Shown here in pieces: positions 28,324 through 40,480 of a stretch of DNA of 64,000 bases. The translations under genes were made by a program, and so were the position numbers. How positions within the stretch are numbered: the stretch's first letter is position 1; each line of letters starts with the position of its first letter. The notes below the pieces were generated by a model that saw nothing but the letters and a program-made list of their open reading frames with translations, was not told the DNA's origin and did no database searches. The stretch is from Actinacidiphila rubida (lineage in GTDB: Bacteria > Actinomycetota > Actinomycetes > Streptomycetales > Streptomycetaceae), in the NCBI RefSeq assembly GCF_900110255.1, contig NZ_FODD01000018.1:62001-126000 (forward strand), given 5' to 3'.

Positions 28324-29222
28324 TTGGCACCCTCCTCGGCCCGGTCGGCCGCCGACGACTCCGACGATTCCAGGCCCTTGTCCCGCAGGCCCTTGCGGCC
28401 GAGCCACTCCCCGGCGCTCTGGTCCAGCGCGGCGAGCCGGCGCATCGCGTCGGCGGCCACGTCACGGACCTGACCGCGGGCCCGCAGCGTGGAGTTGACC
28501 GACAGCTCGGACGACGAGCCGTCGGGCAGCAGCGCCGGGATGTCCACCGCGTTGTGCCGGGCGTAGGTGCCCGGCGCCGGCAGCGGGGTGACCTGCACGC
28601 CGTCCCTGACGCGGGCCTGCGACAGCTCGCGCTGGGTGCGCCGCTCCTCGGTGCGCTCGCGGTGGGTGAGCACCATCGCGCCGACGGCGGCCGTGATCAG
28701 CAGCGCGCCGGTGATCTCGAAGGCCCACACGTAGGTGGTGAACACCAGCCGGGCCAGGCCCTGCACGTTGCCGCCGGAGTTGGCCTGGCCGGAGCCGGCG
28801 AACGTGTCCAGCGAGGCGTTGCCGATGCCGGCGATCAGCAGGATGCCGAAGCCGATCCCGCACCCCGCCGCCATCCACCGCTGCCCCTTGAGGGTCTCCT
28901 TCAGGGAGTCCGCGGCGGTGATGCCGACGAGCATCACGACGAACAGGAACAGCATCATGATCGCGCCGGTGTAGACGACGATCTGCACGATGCCCAGGAA
29001 GTAGGCGCCCTGCGCCAGATAGAAGACGGCGAGCACGATCATGGTGGCGGCCAGCGACAGCGCGCTGTGCACCGACTTCTTCATCAGGACGGTGGCCAGC
29101 GCGCCGAGCACGGCGACGGTGCCCAGCACCCAGAACTGCACGGCCTCACCGGTGGAGGTGCGCGTGGTCTCCGCCGCCAGCGACACCGTCGCGGGCGAGA
29201 GGGCGGACAGGGCGGACATCAT
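28320..29222 (-). CDS. nuoJ: NADH-quinone oxidoreductase subunit J
   Basis: A five-helix membrane subunit of complex I, including the conserved third helix [21 protein letters not shown], which undergoes a helix rotation during turnover in studied complexes. 300 aa; about 110 C-terminal residues after the last helix form a charged cytosolic tail, common in actinobacterial NuoJ. The first ATG (29222) overlaps the nuoI stop (ATGA). A second ATG follows directly. Confidence 0.94.
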   Translation of the reverse strand: MMSALSALSPATVSLAAETTRTSTGEAVQFWVLGTVAVLGALATVLMKKSVHSALSLAATMIVLAVFYLAQGAYFLGIVQIVVYTGAIMMLFLFVVMLVGITAADSLKETLKGQRWMAAGCGIGFGILLIAGIGNASLDTFAGSGQANSGGNVQGLARLVFTTYVWAFEITGALLITAAVGAMVLTHRERTEERRTQRELSQARVRDGVQVTPLPAPGTYARHNAVDIPALLPDGSSSELSVNSTLRARGQVRDVAADAMRRLAALDQSAGEWLGRKGLRDKGLESSESSAADRAEEGAK

Positions 29223-29866
29223 GCCTCGGCCCCCGTTCCCGCCGGCGTGCCGGTGCCGTCGACGCTCGGCACCTTCTTCTCGCCGGCCTCGCCGCCGTCC
29301 ACGCTCTCCTCGGGCTTCTCGCCCTTGGAGACCGCGACCTGACGGACCGTGCCCGGCGCGGCCTCGGTGACCGCGCCCCGGTAGTAGTCGCCCTCGTCCA
29401 TGCCCGGGAAGATCGAGTGCGGCGACTCGACCATGCCCTCCTCCAGGCCCGCGAGCAGCTGCTCCTTCGTGAAGATCAGCGATTCGCGGGAGGAGTCGGC
29501 GAGTTCGTACTCGTTGGTCATCGTCAGCGCCCGCGTCGGGCACGCCTCGATGCACAGGCCGCACAGGATGCAGCGGGCGTAGTTGATCTGGTAGACGCGG
29601 CCGTACCGCTCACCCGGGGAGTAGCGCTCCTCGTCGGTGTTGTCGGCGCCCTCCACGTAGATGGCGTCGGCCGGGCAGGCCCACGCGCACAGCTCGCAGC
29701 CGACGCACTTCTCCAGCCCGTCCGGGTGGCGGTTGAGCTGATGGCGCCCGTGGAACCGCGGCGCGGTGGGCTTCTTGTACTCGGGGTACTGCTCGGTCAA
29801 GCGCTTCTTGAACATGGCCTTGAAGGTCACGCCGAAGCCTGCGACCGGGCCGAGGAACTCAGGCAT
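29219..29866 (-). CDS. nuoI: NADH-quinone oxidoreductase subunit I
   Basis: Ferredoxin-like subunit that holds clusters N6a and N6b. Two complete CxxCxxCxxxCP motifs are present, [12 protein letters not shown] and [27 protein letters not shown] precedes the first. 215 aa; the C-terminal ~35 residues are a Gly/Glu/Lys-rich tail. The ATG at 29866 lies 8 bp inside nuoH. Peripheral arm, contacting the membrane. Confidence 0.96.
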   Translation of the reverse strand: MPEFLGPVAGFGVTFKAMFKKRLTEQYPEYKKPTAPRFHGRHQLNRHPDGLEKCVGCELCAWACPADAIYVEGADNTDEERYSPGERYGRVYQINYARCILCGLCIEACPTRALTMTNEYELADSSRESLIFTKEQLLAGLEEGMVESPHSIFPGMDEGDYYRGAVTEAAPGTVRQVAVSKGEKPEESVDGGEAGEKKVPSVDGTGTPAGTGAEA

Positions 29867-31256
29867 CGCCGTCCTCCGTCTTCTCCGTCTCCGCGGCATC
29901 CGGATCGGATGGTCCGTTCGCGCCCACCAGTTGGGGCTGTGCACGGCTGGGGCGCCGCGGCACCCGTTCCGCCTGCTGTCCCGGCAGGGGCGGCACCGGG
30001 TAGCCGCCGGCCATCGGGTCGAACCGCTCGGGCGGCGCCAGCGGGCCGCCCTTCTCCGCGCTCTTCTCCTCGCGGTCCCGGAACAGGTCCACGAGCAGCG
30101 AGAGCAGCAGCAGTGCCAGCACCCCGCCGCCGATGTAGAGCACGATCCTGCCGAAGTCGTAGTTCTCGTTGCGCATCGCGCGCACCGCGGCCACGAGCAT
30201 CAGCCACACCATGGAGACCGGGATGAGCACCTTCCAGCCGAGCTTCATCAGCTGGTCGTAGCGGACCCGGGGCATCGCGGCGCGCAGCCAGATGAAGCCG
30301 AACATCAGCAGCTGGTTCTTGACGACGAACCAGAGCAGCGGCCACCAGCCGTGGTTGGCGCCCTCCCAGAAGGTGGAGACCGGCCACGGTGCGCGCCAGC
30401 CGCCGAGGAACATGATCGTGGCGACGGCCGAGACCGTGACCATGTTCATGTACTCGGCCAGCATGAACAGCGCGAACTTGATCGAGCTGTACTCGGTGTT
30501 GAAGCCGCCGACCAGGTCGCCCTCCGACTCCGGCATGTCGAACGGCGCCCGGTTGGTCTCACCCACCATCGTGGCGATGTACACCAGGAACGACACCGGC
30601 AGCAGGATCACGTACCAGCGGTCGTGCTGCGCCGCGACGATCGTCGAGGTCGACATCGAGCCGGAGTAGAGGAAGACCGCCGCGAAGGACAGGCCCATGG
30701 CGATCTCGTAGGAGATCATCTGGGCCGACGCGCGCAGGCCGCCGAGCAGCGGGTAGGTCGAGCCGGACGACCAGCCGGCCAGCACGATGCCGTAGATGCC
30801 GACCGACGCCGTGGCCAGGATGTAGAGCATCCCGATCGGCAGGTCGGTCAGCTGCATCGCGGTGCGGTGCCCGAAGATCGAGATCTCGTTGTCGGCCGGG
30901 CCGAACGGGATCACCGCGAACGCCATGGCCGCCGGGATGGTGGCGACGATCGGCGCGATGATGAAGACGAACTTGTCGGCGCGCTTGACGACGACGTCTT
31001 CCTTGAACATCAGCTTCACGCCGTCGGCCAGCGACTGCAACATGCCCCAGGGGCCGTGCCGGTTGGGGCCGATGCGCAGCTGCATCCAGGCCACCACCTT
31101 GCGTTCCCACACGATGGAGAACAGCACGGAGACCACCGCGAAGGCGAAGCAGAACACCGCCTTGATGACGACCAGCCACCACACGTCGTGGCCGAAGAAC
31201 GTCAGGTTCTCGGTGGTGGCGGCGAGTTGGCCGCCGCCGGTGAACAGGGCGGTCAT
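29859..31256 (-). CDS. nuoH: NADH-quinone oxidoreductase subunit H
   Basis: The membrane subunit that forms the quinone chamber floor with NuoB and NuoD. Conserved [35 protein letters not shown] and [20 protein letters not shown]. 465 aa, longer than the E. coli protein by a ~60-residue Pro-rich C-terminal tail usual in actinobacteria. The ATG at 31256 overlaps the nuoG stop. Confidence 0.96.
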   Translation of the reverse strand: MTALFTGGGQLAATTENLTFFGHDVWWLVVIKAVFCFAFAVVSVLFSIVWERKVVAWMQLRIGPNRHGPWGMLQSLADGVKLMFKEDVVVKRADKFVFIIAPIVATIPAAMAFAVIPFGPADNEISIFGHRTAMQLTDLPIGMLYILATASVGIYGIVLAGWSSGSTYPLLGGLRASAQMISYEIAMGLSFAAVFLYSGSMSTSTIVAAQHDRWYVILLPVSFLVYIATMVGETNRAPFDMPESEGDLVGGFNTEYSSIKFALFMLAEYMNMVTVSAVATIMFLGGWRAPWPVSTFWEGANHGWWPLLWFVVKNQLLMFGFIWLRAAMPRVRYDQLMKLGWKVLIPVSMVWLMLVAAVRAMRNENYDFGRIVLYIGGGVLALLLLSLLVDLFRDREEKSAEKGGPLAPPERFDPMAGGYPVPPLPGQQAERVPRRPSRAQPQLVGANGPSDPDAAETEKTEDGDA

Positions 31257-33763
31257 CGGGAAACCTCCGCGCTCTCGCCTTCGCCGGCGGCCGCGCCGAT
31301 GCCGACGACCTGCCCGGGACGGGCTCCGGTGTCCGAAGCGACCCCGCCGCCGGTGGAGTTCAGCGGCAGCCACACCACCCGGTCGGGCATCGGCGTGACC
31401 GCCAGCGGCAGGGTCGTGGTGCCGGCCGGCCCGGTGACGGCGAGGAGTTCGCCGTTCCGCACGCCGGCCTCGGCGGCCGTGGCGGCCGACAGCCGGGCGA
31501 CGGCCGCGTGCCGGGTGGCGGCGAGCGCGTCGTCGCCGTCCTGCAGCCGGCCCTGGTCGAGCAGCATCCGGTGGCCGGCGAGCACCGCCTGGCCCGGCTC
31601 GGGACGCGGCAGCGACGCCGAGGTCTCCTGCGGCGCGTCGCAGCGCGGGCCGGACCAGGCCCCGACGCGGTCGAGTTCGGCCCGGACCTGGGCGACGCCG
31701 GGCAGGCCCAGCGCCACGTCCATCGCGTCGGCGAGCATCGTCAGCACGCGGTGGTCGGGCAGCTGGTGCCGGTTCGTGGCCTGGTCGGGCTTGATCGCGG
31801 CCTCGAACATCCGCGCCCGGCCCTCCCAGTTGAGGAACGTGCCGGCCTTCTCGGCGACCGCGGCGACCGGCAGCACCACGTCGGCGCGCTCGGTGACCTC
31901 GCTGGGCCGCAGCTCCAGGCTGACCAGGAACCCGACGTTGTCCAGCGCCGCGCGGGCGCGCGCCGGGTCCGGCAGGTCCGCGACCTCGACGCCGCCGACC
32001 ACCAGAGCGGCCAGCTCGCCGCCCGCGGCGGCCTCGACGATCTGCGCGGTGTCGCGGCCGTAGCGGCCCGGCAGCGGTGCCGTCGCCGGCAGCCCCCAGA
32101 TCCGGGCGACCTCGTCACGGGCCCGCGGGTCGGTGACCGGGCGGCCGCCGGGCAGCAGCCCGGGCAGGGCGCCGGCCTCGACCGCGCCGCGCTCGCCGGC
32201 CCGGCGCGGAATCCACGCCAGGGCGGCGCCGGTGGCGGTGGACAGCCGCAGCGCGGCGGTCAGCCCGCCGGGCACCGCGGCGAGCCGCTCCCCGACGAGG
32301 ATGACCGCGCCCTGGGCGCGCAGCGCCTCGGCGGCCGCGCGGCCCACCTCGTCCAGGCCGACACCGCCGGCCAGCGCGTCCAGCCAGTCCGGCTCGGTGC
32401 CGGGCGCCGCGGGCAGCAGGATGCCGCCCGCCTTGTCCAGGCCGCGGGTGGCGTGGCTGGCCAGCGCGTACGTCCGCTGCTTGTTCTTGCGGTGCGCCTT
32501 GCGCAGCCGCAGGAACACGTTGGGCGCCTCCTCCTCGGCCTCCAGCCCGGCGAGCAGCACCGCGGGGGCCTGCTCCAGCGCCCGGTGGGTGAGGCCGCCG
32601 CCCTCCGGCAGGTCCAGGCCGCGCCCGGCGACCACCGCGGCGAGGAAGTCGGCCTCCTCCGCGGAGTGCGCCCGGGCCCGGAAGTCCACGTCGTTGGTGC
32701 CGAGCACCACGCGGGCGAACTTGGCGTAGGCGTAGGCGTCCTCGACGGTGACCCGGCCGCCGGTCAGCACGGCCGCCCGGCCGCGCGCGGCGGCCAGTCC
32801 CGCCGCGGCCGCGGCGAGCGCCTCCGGCCAGCTGGCGGGCACCAGTTCACCGCTGCCGTCGCGCACCAGGGGCTGGGCGACGCGGTCCGGGCGCTGCGCG
32901 TAGCGGAACCCGAACCGGCCCTTGTCGCACAGCCATTCCTCGTTGACCTCGGGGTCGTCGGCGGCCATCCGCCTCATGACCTTGCCGCGGCGGTGGTCGG
33001 TGCGGGTGGCGCAGCCGGCCGAGCAGTGCTCGCACACCGACGGCGAGGACACCAGGTCGAACGGGCGGGAGCGGAACCGGTAGGCGGCCGAGGTGAGCGC
33101 GCCGACCGGGCAGATCTGGATGGTGTTGCCGGAGAAGTACGACTCGAAGGGGTCGCCCTCGCCGATGCCGACCTGCTGCAGGGCGCCGCGCTCCAGCAGC
33201 TCGATCATCGGGTCGCCGGCGATCTGGTTGCTGAACCGGGTGCAGCGCGCGCACAGCACGCAGCGCTCGCGGTCCAGCAGCACCTGGGCCGAGATCGGCA
33301 CCGGCTTCTGGTAGGTGCGCTTGCGGCCCTCGAAGCGGGTGTCGGGGTCGCCGACCTGCATCGCCTGGTTCTGCAGCGGGCACTCGCCGCCCTTGTCGCA
33401 CACCGGGCAGTCCAGCGGGTGGTTGATCAGCAGCAGCTCCATCACGCCGCGCTGCGCCTTCTCGGCCACCGGCGAGGTGAGCTGGGTGCTGATCACCATG
33501 CCGTCGGTGCAGGTGATGGTGCACGAGGCGACGGGCTTGCGCTGCCCCTCGATCTCCACGATGCACTGGCGGCAGGCCCCGACCGGGTCGAGCAGCGGGT
33601 GGTCGCAGAACCGAGGGACCTCGATCCCCAGCAGCTCGGCGGCCCTGATGACCAGGGTGCCCTTGGGGACGGTGACCGCGATGCCGTCGACGGTGACGGA
33701 GATCAGGTCGTCGGGCGGCACCGCCTGCCCGCCCCCGGCGGGTGCGTTGGTAGTGACGGTCAC
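31253..33763 (-). CDS. nuoG: NADH-quinone oxidoreductase subunit G
   Basis: The large iron-sulfur subunit of the NADH-input module. The N-terminal [2Fe-2S] site is GACRQC with upstream CDHPLLDP and downstream ASCTITC. The His/Cys [4Fe-4S] site is [21 protein letters not shown] CxxCxxC site is [13 protein letters not shown], and CEHCSAGC marks the molybdopterin-oxidoreductase-like part. 836 aa. The GTG at 33763 has GGAGGT upstream and overlaps the nuoF stop. The ATGA junction with nuoH follows. Confidence 0.96.
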   Translation of the reverse strand: MTVTTNAPAGGGQAVPPDDLISVTVDGIAVTVPKGTLVIRAAELLGIEVPRFCDHPLLDPVGACRQCIVEIEGQRKPVASCTITCTDGMVISTQLTSPVAEKAQRGVMELLLINHPLDCPVCDKGGECPLQNQAMQVGDPDTRFEGRKRTYQKPVPISAQVLLDRERCVLCARCTRFSNQIAGDPMIELLERGALQQVGIGEGDPFESYFSGNTIQICPVGALTSAAYRFRSRPFDLVSSPSVCEHCSAGCATRTDHRRGKVMRRMAADDPEVNEEWLCDKGRFGFRYAQRPDRVAQPLVRDGSGELVPASWPEALAAAAAGLAAARGRAAVLTGGRVTVEDAYAYAKFARVVLGTNDVDFRARAHSAEEADFLAAVVAGRGLDLPEGGGLTHRALEQAPAVLLAGLEAEEEAPNVFLRLRKAHRKNKQRTYALASHATRGLDKAGGILLPAAPGTEPDWLDALAGGVGLDEVGRAAAEALRAQGAVILVGERLAAVPGGLTAALRLSTATGAALAWIPRRAGERGAVEAGALPGLLPGGRPVTDPRARDEVARIWGLPATAPLPGRYGRDTAQIVEAAAGGELAALVVGGVEVADLPDPARARAALDNVGFLVSLELRPSEVTERADVVLPVAAVAEKAGTFLNWEGRARMFEAAIKPDQATNRHQLPDHRVLTMLADAMDVALGLPGVAQVRAELDRVGAWSGPRCDAPQETSASLPRPEPGQAVLAGHRMLLDQGRLQDGDDALAATRHAAVARLSAATAAEAGVRNGELLAVTGPAGTTTLPLAVTPMPDRVVWLPLNSTGGGVASDTGARPGQVVGIGAAAGEGESAEVSR

Positions 33764-35094
33764 GCGTTGACCTCCGTACGGGACTTGTCGGCCCAGGCGG
33801 TGGAGCGGGCCGGGTCGAACGGGCAGCCCCTGCCGTCGATGTGCTCCTCGTACTCCGCGCGGAAGTACTTCAGGGAGGAGAAGATCGGGGCGGCGGCGCC
33901 GTCGCCCAGTGCGCAGAAGGACTTGCCGTTGATGTTGTCGGCGATGTCGTTGAGCTTGTCGAGATCCTCGGGGCGGCCCTTGCCGGCCTCGATGTCGCGC
34001 AGCAGCTGGACGAGCCAGTAGGTGCCCTCGCGGCAGGGCGTGCACTTGCCGCACGACTCGTGGGCGTAGAACTCGGTCCACCGGGTGACCGCGCGCACCA
34101 CGCAGGTCGTCTCGTCGAAGCACTGCAGGGCCTTGGTGCCGAGCATCGAGCCGGCGGCGCCCACGCCCTCGTAGTCCAGCGGCACGTCGAGGTGCTCTTC
34201 GGTGAACATCGGGGTGGACGAGCCGCCCGGCGTCCAGAACTTCAGGCGGTGGCCGGGGCGCATGCCGCCGCCCATCTCCAGCAGCTGGCGCAGGGTGATG
34301 CCGAGCGGGCCCTCGTACTGGCCGGGCCTGGCGACGTGGCCGGACAGCGAGTACAGCGTGAAGCCCGGGGACTTCTCGCTGCCCATCGACCGGAACCACT
34401 CCTTGCCCCGGTTGATGATCGCGGGAACCGACGCGATGGACTCGACGTTGTTCACCACGGTGGGGCAGGCGTAGAGCCCCTCCACGGCGGGGAAGGGCGG
34501 CCGGAGCCTCGGCTGGCCGCGCCGGCCCTCCAGGGAGTCCAGCAGCGCGGTCTCCTCACCGCAGATGTACGCGCCGGCCCCGGCGTGCACGGTGAGCTCC
34601 AGGTCGAAGCCGCTGCCCTTGATGTTCGTGCCGAGGTAGCCGGCCTCGTACGCCTCGCGGACCGCCTCGTGCAGCCGGCGCAGGACGGGGACGGTCTCAC
34701 CGCGGAGGTAGATGAAGGCATGGTGCGAGCGGATGGCCCAGCACGCGATGACGATGCCCTCGATCAGGCTGTGCGGGTTGGCGAACAGCAGCGGGATGTC
34801 CTTGCAGGTCCCCGGCTCGGACTCGTCGGCGTTGACCACCAGGTAGTGCGGCTTGCCGTCGCCCTGCGGGATGAACTGCCACTTCATGCCGGTCGGGAAG
34901 CCGGCGCCGCCGCGGCCGCGCAGCCCGGAGTCCTTGACGTAGGCGATGACGTCGTCGGGCGCCATGGCCAGCGCCTTGGTGAGCGCCTGGTAGCCCTCGT
35001 GCCTGCGGTAGGTGTCCAGCGTCCATGAACGCGGGTCGTCCCAGAACGCGGAGAGGACGGGCGCGAGCAGCTTCTCGGCCGGTTCCACGGTCAT
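33760..35094 (-). CDS. nuoF: NADH-quinone oxidoreductase subunit F
   Basis: The flavoprotein subunit that oxidises NADH. The NADH/FMN sites are [20 protein letters not shown] and [20 protein letters not shown]. The N3 [4Fe-4S] cysteines are in [12 protein letters not shown] and FCALGDGA. 444 aa, usual length. The ATG at 35094 touches the nuoE stop (TGATG); an in-frame GTG one codon earlier is possible. Confidence 0.96.
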   Translation of the reverse strand: MTVEPAEKLLAPVLSAFWDDPRSWTLDTYRRHEGYQALTKALAMAPDDVIAYVKDSGLRGRGGAGFPTGMKWQFIPQGDGKPHYLVVNADESEPGTCKDIPLLFANPHSLIEGIVIACWAIRSHHAFIYLRGETVPVLRRLHEAVREAYEAGYLGTNIKGSGFDLELTVHAGAGAYICGEETALLDSLEGRRGQPRLRPPFPAVEGLYACPTVVNNVESIASVPAIINRGKEWFRSMGSEKSPGFTLYSLSGHVARPGQYEGPLGITLRQLLEMGGGMRPGHRLKFWTPGGSSTPMFTEEHLDVPLDYEGVGAAGSMLGTKALQCFDETTCVVRAVTRWTEFYAHESCGKCTPCREGTYWLVQLLRDIEAGKGRPEDLDKLNDIADNINGKSFCALGDGAAAPIFSSLKYFRAEYEEHIDGRGCPFDPARSTAWADKSRTEVNA

Positions 35095-35836
35095 CACTCG
35101 CCGTCCTCCTCGGTGACGTCGCTCTCGGCACGCTGCGGCACCACACGGGCCGACGCGGCCTCGCCGCGGTGCAGCTTCAGTCCGGCCAGCGACGCCGGGC
35201 CGGCGCCGCCGCTCGCCTCGACCGCGCCCTCGCGCTCGTCGGGGAAGCCGGCCAGGATGCGGGCGGTCTGCTTGTAGCCGCACAGCGGGGCGCCACGGGT
35301 GGGGCGCACCTCGCGGCCCGCGATCAGGTCGTCGACCAGCGCCTTCGCGGACTCCGGGGTCTGGTTGTCGAAGAACTCCCAGTTGACCATCACCACCGGC
35401 GCGAAGTCGCAGGCCGCGTTGCACTCGATGTGCTCCAGCGTGACCTTGCCGTCGGCGGTGGTCTCGTCGTTGCCCACGCCCAGGTGCTGCTTGAGCTCGT
35501 CGAAGATGGCGTCGCCGCCCATCACCGCGCACAGCGTGTTGGTGCACACCCCGACCTGGTAGTCGCCGCTCGGCTTGCGGCGGTACATGGTGTAGAAGGT
35601 GGCGACCGCGGTGACCTCGGCCGTGGTGAGGTCGAGCATCTCGGCGCAGAAGCGGATGCCGGTGCGGGTGACGTAGCCCTCCTCGGACTGCACCAGGTGC
35701 AGCAGCGGCAGCAGGGCGCTGCGCGATCCGGGGTAGCGGGCGATCACCTCGCGGGCGTCGCTCTCCAACCGGGCCCGGACGTCGGCCGGGTAGTCCGGCG
35801 CGGGCATCTCCGGGATTCCCAGGGTGACTTCGCCGC

Positions 35837-35840
<4 letters not shown>
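35094..35840 (-). CDS. nuoE: NADH-quinone oxidoreductase subunit E
   Basis: The 24-kDa subunit with the N1a [2Fe-2S] cluster, built on a thioredoxin-like fold. The four ligands are in CTNTLC and [27 protein letters not shown] is a family signature. 248 aa including a ~40-residue Ala/Glu-rich tail. The ATG overlaps the nuoD stop. Together with NuoF and NuoG it forms the NADH-oxidising module of the main complex I. Confidence 0.95.
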
Positions 35841-37188
<1,348 letters not shown>

Positions 37189-37189
<1 letters not shown>

Positions 37190-37920
37190 CAGCTGTACGA
37201 CCTCCGCTGGTCGGGAGCCGGAATCTGGGCGCCCTTGTACTCGACGGGAATGCCGCCGAGCGGGTAGTCCTTGCGCTGCGGGTGGCCGGGCCAGTCGTCC
37301 GGCATCATGATCCGGGTCAGTGCCGGGTGGCCGTCGAAGACGATGCCGAAGAAGTCGTACGTCTCGCGCTCGTGCCAGTCGTTGGTCGGGTACACGGAGA
37401 CCAGCGACGGCAGGTGCGGGTCGGCGTCCGGCGCGCTCGCCTCCACCCTGATCAGCCGCCCGTGGGTGATCGACCGCAGGTGGTAGACGGCGTGCAGCTC
37501 GCGGCCCTGCTCGCCCGGGTAGTGCACGCCGGTCACGCCGGTGCACAGCTCGAAGCGGAGCGCGGCGTCGTCGCGCAGCGTCCGCGCGACCTGCAGCAGG
37601 TGCTCGCGGGCGACGTGGAAGGTCAGTTCGCCGCGGTCGACGACGACCTTCTCGATCGCCTCGCCGGGCACCACGCCCTGCTCCTCCAGCGCGCCCTCCA
37701 GCTCGTCGGCGATCTCGTCGAAGACGCCGCCGTAGGGCCGGGAGGTCGCGCCGGGCAGCCGCACGGTGCGGACCAGGCCGCCGTACCCCGAGGTGTCGCC
37801 GCCGTTGTTGGCGCCGAACATGCCGCGGCGGACGCCGATCACCTCACCGGTGTCGTCGCGCTGCGTCGGCACATGGTTGCCGTTCGGGGTGCCGTTGGGG
37901 GTCGCGGATGGGTCGCTCAT
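37189..37920 (-). CDS. nuoC: NADH-quinone oxidoreductase subunit C
   Basis: The 30-kDa peripheral subunit. The signature is [20 protein letters not shown] with [12 protein letters not shown] following. 243 aa; an N-terminal ~75-residue extension (Asn/Gly-rich, then [20 protein letters not shown]) precedes the core, as in other streptomycetes. The ATG at 37920 overlaps the nuoB stop (ATGA). It differs strongly from the NuoC at the left window edge. Confidence 0.95.
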
Positions 37921-38471
37921 CGCAGGAGCCCCTTCATCTCGATCGTCGGGAGCGCCTTGCGGGCCGCTTCCTCCGCCTCGCGGGCGGCGGCCTCGCGGTT
38001 CACGCCGAGGGGAGCGTGCTGGATCTTCTCGTGGAGCTTGAGAATCGCGTCCAGCAGCATCTCGGGCCGCGGCGGGCAGCCGGGCAGGTAGATGTCGACC
38101 GGCACGACGTGGTCGACGCCCTGCACGATCGCGTAGTTGTTGAACATCCCGCCGCTGGAGGCGCAGACGCCCATCGAGATGACCCACTTGGGGTTCGGCA
38201 TCTGGTCGTAGACCTGCCGCAGCACCGGCGCCATCTTCTGGCTCACCCGGCCGGCCACGATCATCAGGTCGGCCTGGCGCGGCGATCCGCGGAAGACCTC
38301 CATGCCGAACCGGGCCATGTCGTACCGGCCCGCGCCGGTGGTCATCATCTCGATGGCGCAGCAGGCGAGGCCGAAGGTCGCGGGGAAGACCGACGCCTTT
38401 CGCACCCACCCTGCCGCGGTCTCGACCGTCGTGAGCAGGAATCCGCTCGGCAGTTTCTCTTCGATACCCAT
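37917..38471 (-). CDS. nuoB: NADH-quinone oxidoreductase subunit B
   Basis: Carries cluster N2. Cysteines are in [19 protein letters not shown] and [11 protein letters not shown]. 184 aa. The gap to nuoA is 59 bp, the largest in the operon, and includes an AGACGAGGAGCC-type Shine-Dalgarno. The short C-terminus is Ala/Glu/Arg-rich. Confidence 0.96.
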   Translation of the reverse strand: MGIEEKLPSGFLLTTVETAAGWVRKASVFPATFGLACCAIEMMTTGAGRYDMARFGMEVFRGSPRQADLMIVAGRVSQKMAPVLRQVYDQMPNPKWVISMGVCASSGGMFNNYAIVQGVDHVVPVDIYLPGCPPRPEMLLDAILKLHEKIQHAPLGVNREAAAREAEEAARKALPTIEMKGLLR

Positions 38472-38530
38472 GGGTTGGCTCCTCGTCTCCTCGGTCCTCT
38501 GATCCCCTCGTCAGCTCGAGCGCTCGTCCG

Positions 38531-38890
38531 CTAGTCCCACTCCAGGCCGCCGCGCCGCCACACGTACGCGTAGGCGACGAAGACCGTGAGGACGAACAGG
38601 AGCATCTCGACGAGCCCGAAGATCCCCAGCCGGTCGAAGGTGACGGCCCAGGGATAGAGGAAGACGATTTCGATGTCGAAGACGATGAAGAGCATCGCCG
38701 TCAGGTAGTACTTGATCGGGAACCGGCCGCCGCCCGCAGGCGTCGGGGTCGGCTCGATCCCGCACTCGTACGCTTCCAACTTGGCCCGGTTGTACCGCTT
38801 GGGCCCGACGATCGAAGCCGTCACCACGGAGAAGATCGCGAATCCGGCCGCGAGGCCTCCCAGCACGAGGATGGGCGCGTAGGCGTTCAC
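38531..38890 (-). CDS. nuoA: NADH-quinone oxidoreductase subunit A
   Basis: A three-helix membrane subunit and the first gene of the 14-gene operon nuo[23 protein letters not shown] lies in the flexible loop near the quinone site, followed by [20 protein letters not shown]. 119 aa. The GTG at 38890 has GGAAGGAG and a GGGGGA run upstream. A Rex-type operator lies 93 bp upstream (38983-39000), which points to NADH/NAD-dependent control of the whole operon. Confidence 0.96.
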   Translation of the reverse strand: MNAYAPILVLGGLAAGFAIFSVVTASIVGPKRYNRAKLEAYECGIEPTPTPAGGGRFPIKYYLTAMLFIVFDIEIVFLYPWAVTFDRLGIFGLVEMLLFVLTVFVAYAYVWRRGGLEWD

Positions 38891-38982
38891 CGTCCCCCGC
38901 TCCTTCCAGTCGACAGTGACTGATATGCACGGACCGTGACTTCGGGTCTGCGACGTGTCACGAAAACACGAAGATCGCGTCC

Positions 38983-39000
38983 ATGTGAGGCAGTTCACAA
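38983..39000. promoter_or_regulatory. Rex-type redox operator upstream of nuoA
   Basis: ATGTGAGGCAGTTCACAA matches the Rex consensus TTGTGAA-N4-TTCACAA: the right half is perfect and the left half has two mismatches. Rex is a repressor that leaves DNA when NADH is high, and nuo operons are established Rex targets in streptomycetes. The site lies 93 bp before the nuoA start on the nuo side of a 579-bp divergent gap. Binding here is inferred from sequence. Confidence 0.72.
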
Positions 39001-39469
39001 GCCCAAGTCGCCTGCATCCTATGCCTCCCGGTCTGTGATCTGCGACACGGGGGTCAGGACCACCTTTGTGATCTCCACCACCTGGCGAACGATCATGAAG
39101 TCGGATGAGCGGTGACCATGTGCCCGATGCGGCCCAAACGATCACTTCGCGTCACAATCACGGTCGTTCCTGCTGGTCAGCCTACTCCGCGCATTATCAA
39201 GTGATCATCGATCGAGGCAAATTCGCGATGGACCGAACCCCGTGATAGCGCGGGCCGCGCCGGGCGGCGGGACGGCCGAACCCCGGAATCACGGGGGAAT
39301 CGGGCGCGTGAACGCGTGCACGAGCGCATATGTAGCCGGTCGCCCGAAAACGGACCAAAGCACCTGAGCCGGCGCCGCGCGAAACGGGCAATTGAGCCGT
39401 GAGCACGTCAACTGTGGCGCATCCCACCTTTGTTGAACGGAACTATTCGTTCCTGATAGCCAGTGACAC
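39001..39469. other. Long, structured leader/promoter region of the NlpC/P60 gene
   Basis: About 470 bp without a gene. It has lower-GC patches (39000-39230) suited to promoters, and a structured block: CCCCGTGAT (39238-39246) pairs with ATCACGGGG (39288-39296). The 10-mer CCGAACCCCG is repeated at 39233 and 39276. A small inverted repeat GGAAC-TATTC-GTTCC lies near 39438-39453. I looked for a c-di-AMP riboswitch, frequent before such genes, but its GACAGCTAAC core is absent. Confidence 0.5.
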
Positions 39470-40360
39470 ATGTCCCCGAACACACCCAGGACGACGCTGT
39501 CCGAGATATCTGAGATATCCGTTTCGCATACGCATACAGGCCGCCGACGGCACGCGGCGCCCCGTGACGCCAAGTGGGCGCGCAGGGCCGGGCTCGTCGG
39601 CGGTGTCGTCAGCGCGCTCGCTCTCAGCGGCGCGGCCGCTCCGGCCATGGCCGACAACACGCACCACGCCGCGCCCACGGGCGCCCACGCACCGCAGGCG
39701 GTCACCGCGACGGACACGCTGTCCACCGTCGCCACCGCCCGCCAGGCCGCGGCCGCGCTGGAGCAGGACGCCATCGACGTCTCGCTCGCCGCCGCCAAGC
39801 AGGAGGCCGCCGCCACCGCGAAGAAGGCCGCGGCCGCCCAGCAGAAGGCCGCCGTCGCCGCGAAGGCCAAGGCCGACAGGGCCGCCGCGGAGAAGGCCGC
39901 CAAGGAGCGGGCCGCGCAGGCCGCGTCGCGCTCCGCCACCCGTACGCCGCTGCGCGTGACCACCCTGTCGAGCTCGTCCTCGACGGCCGTCGCACCGGCG
40001 TCGTCCAGCAAGGTCGACCAGCTGATCGCCTTCCTGAAGTCCCAGATCGGCAAGCCGTACGTGTACGGCGCCACGGGACCGGGCTCCTACGACTGCTCCG
40101 GCCTCACCCAGGCCGCCTTCGGCACCGTCGGTGTGACGCTGCCGCGGACCTCGCAGGAGCAGTCGACGGCCGGCACCTCCGTGTCGATCTCCGCCCTGCA
40201 GCCCGGCGACCTCATCTTCTGGGGCGGCCAGGGCAGCGCGTACCACGTGGGCGTCTACATCGGGAACGGCCAGTACCTGGACGCGGCCAACCCGTCGACC
40301 CCGGTGGGCATTCACCAGATGGCCGACTACATGCCCGACTGGGCGGTCCGGGTCCTGTGA
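39470..40360 (+). CDS. Secreted NlpC/P60 cell-wall hydrolase
   Basis: A secreted peptidoglycan endopeptidase. The signal peptide (ARRAGLVGGVVSALALSGAA, residues ~33-52, cleavage near APAMA) follows a long charged N-region. Next comes an Ala/Lys-rich coiled-coil-like segment (~85-150), then the NlpC/P60 domain (~178-296) with catalytic Cys in YDCSGLTQAAF and His in YHVGVYIGNGQYLDA. 296 aa. No Shine-Dalgarno precedes ATG 39470, so a leaderless or structured start is possible. It is divergent from the nuo operon and ends in two stacked hairpins. Confidence 0.9.
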   Translation: MSPNTPRTTLSEISEISVSHTHTGRRRHAAPRDAKWARRAGLVGGVVSALALSGAAAPAMADNTHHAAPTGAHAPQAVTATDTLSTVATARQAAAALEQDAIDVSLAAAKQEAAATAKKAAAAQQKAAVAAKAKADRAAAEKAAKERAAQAASRSATRTPLRVTTLSSSSSTAVAPASSSKVDQLIAFLKSQIGKPYVYGATGPGSYDCSGLTQAAFGTVGVTLPRTSQEQSTAGTSVSISALQPGDLIFWGGQGSAYHVGVYIGNGQYLDAANPSTPVGIHQMADYMPDWAVRVL

Positions 40361-40365
40361 CCCGC

Positions 40366-40387
40366 CAGGGTGCGCCCGCGCACCCTG
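40366..40387 (+). terminator. Hairpin after the NlpC/P60 gene
   Basis: CAGGGTGCGC and GCGCACCCTG are exact complements two bases apart, starting 5 bp after the stop codon. Confidence 0.7.
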
Positions 40388-40420
40388 CCCCGGCCGGCTG
40401 ACCCCCGCCGGCCCCCCACG

Positions 40421-40462
40421 CACGGCCGCCGCGCGTCCTGGACGGGACGCGCGGCGGCCGTG
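40421..40462. terminator. Bidirectional 18-bp hairpin
   Basis: A perfect 18-bp stem (starts CACGGCCGCC) with a 6-nt loop between the convergent NlpC/P60 and geranylgeranyl-reductase-family genes. Confidence 0.8.
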
Positions 40463-40480
40463 GCGGTCGGACGACGGGCC

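Noticed and set aside
31257..34399. nuoG start upstream of 33763
   Set aside because: The frame stays open through nuoF, but similarity, the GGAGGT site and the GTGA overlap place the start at 33763.
39230..39420. c-di-AMP (ydaO-type) riboswitch before the NlpC/P60 gene
   Set aside because: Context and a GGGGGAATCGG-like string are suggestive, but the conserved GACAGCTAAC-type core and GGAACC segment are absent. Reported only as a structured leader.
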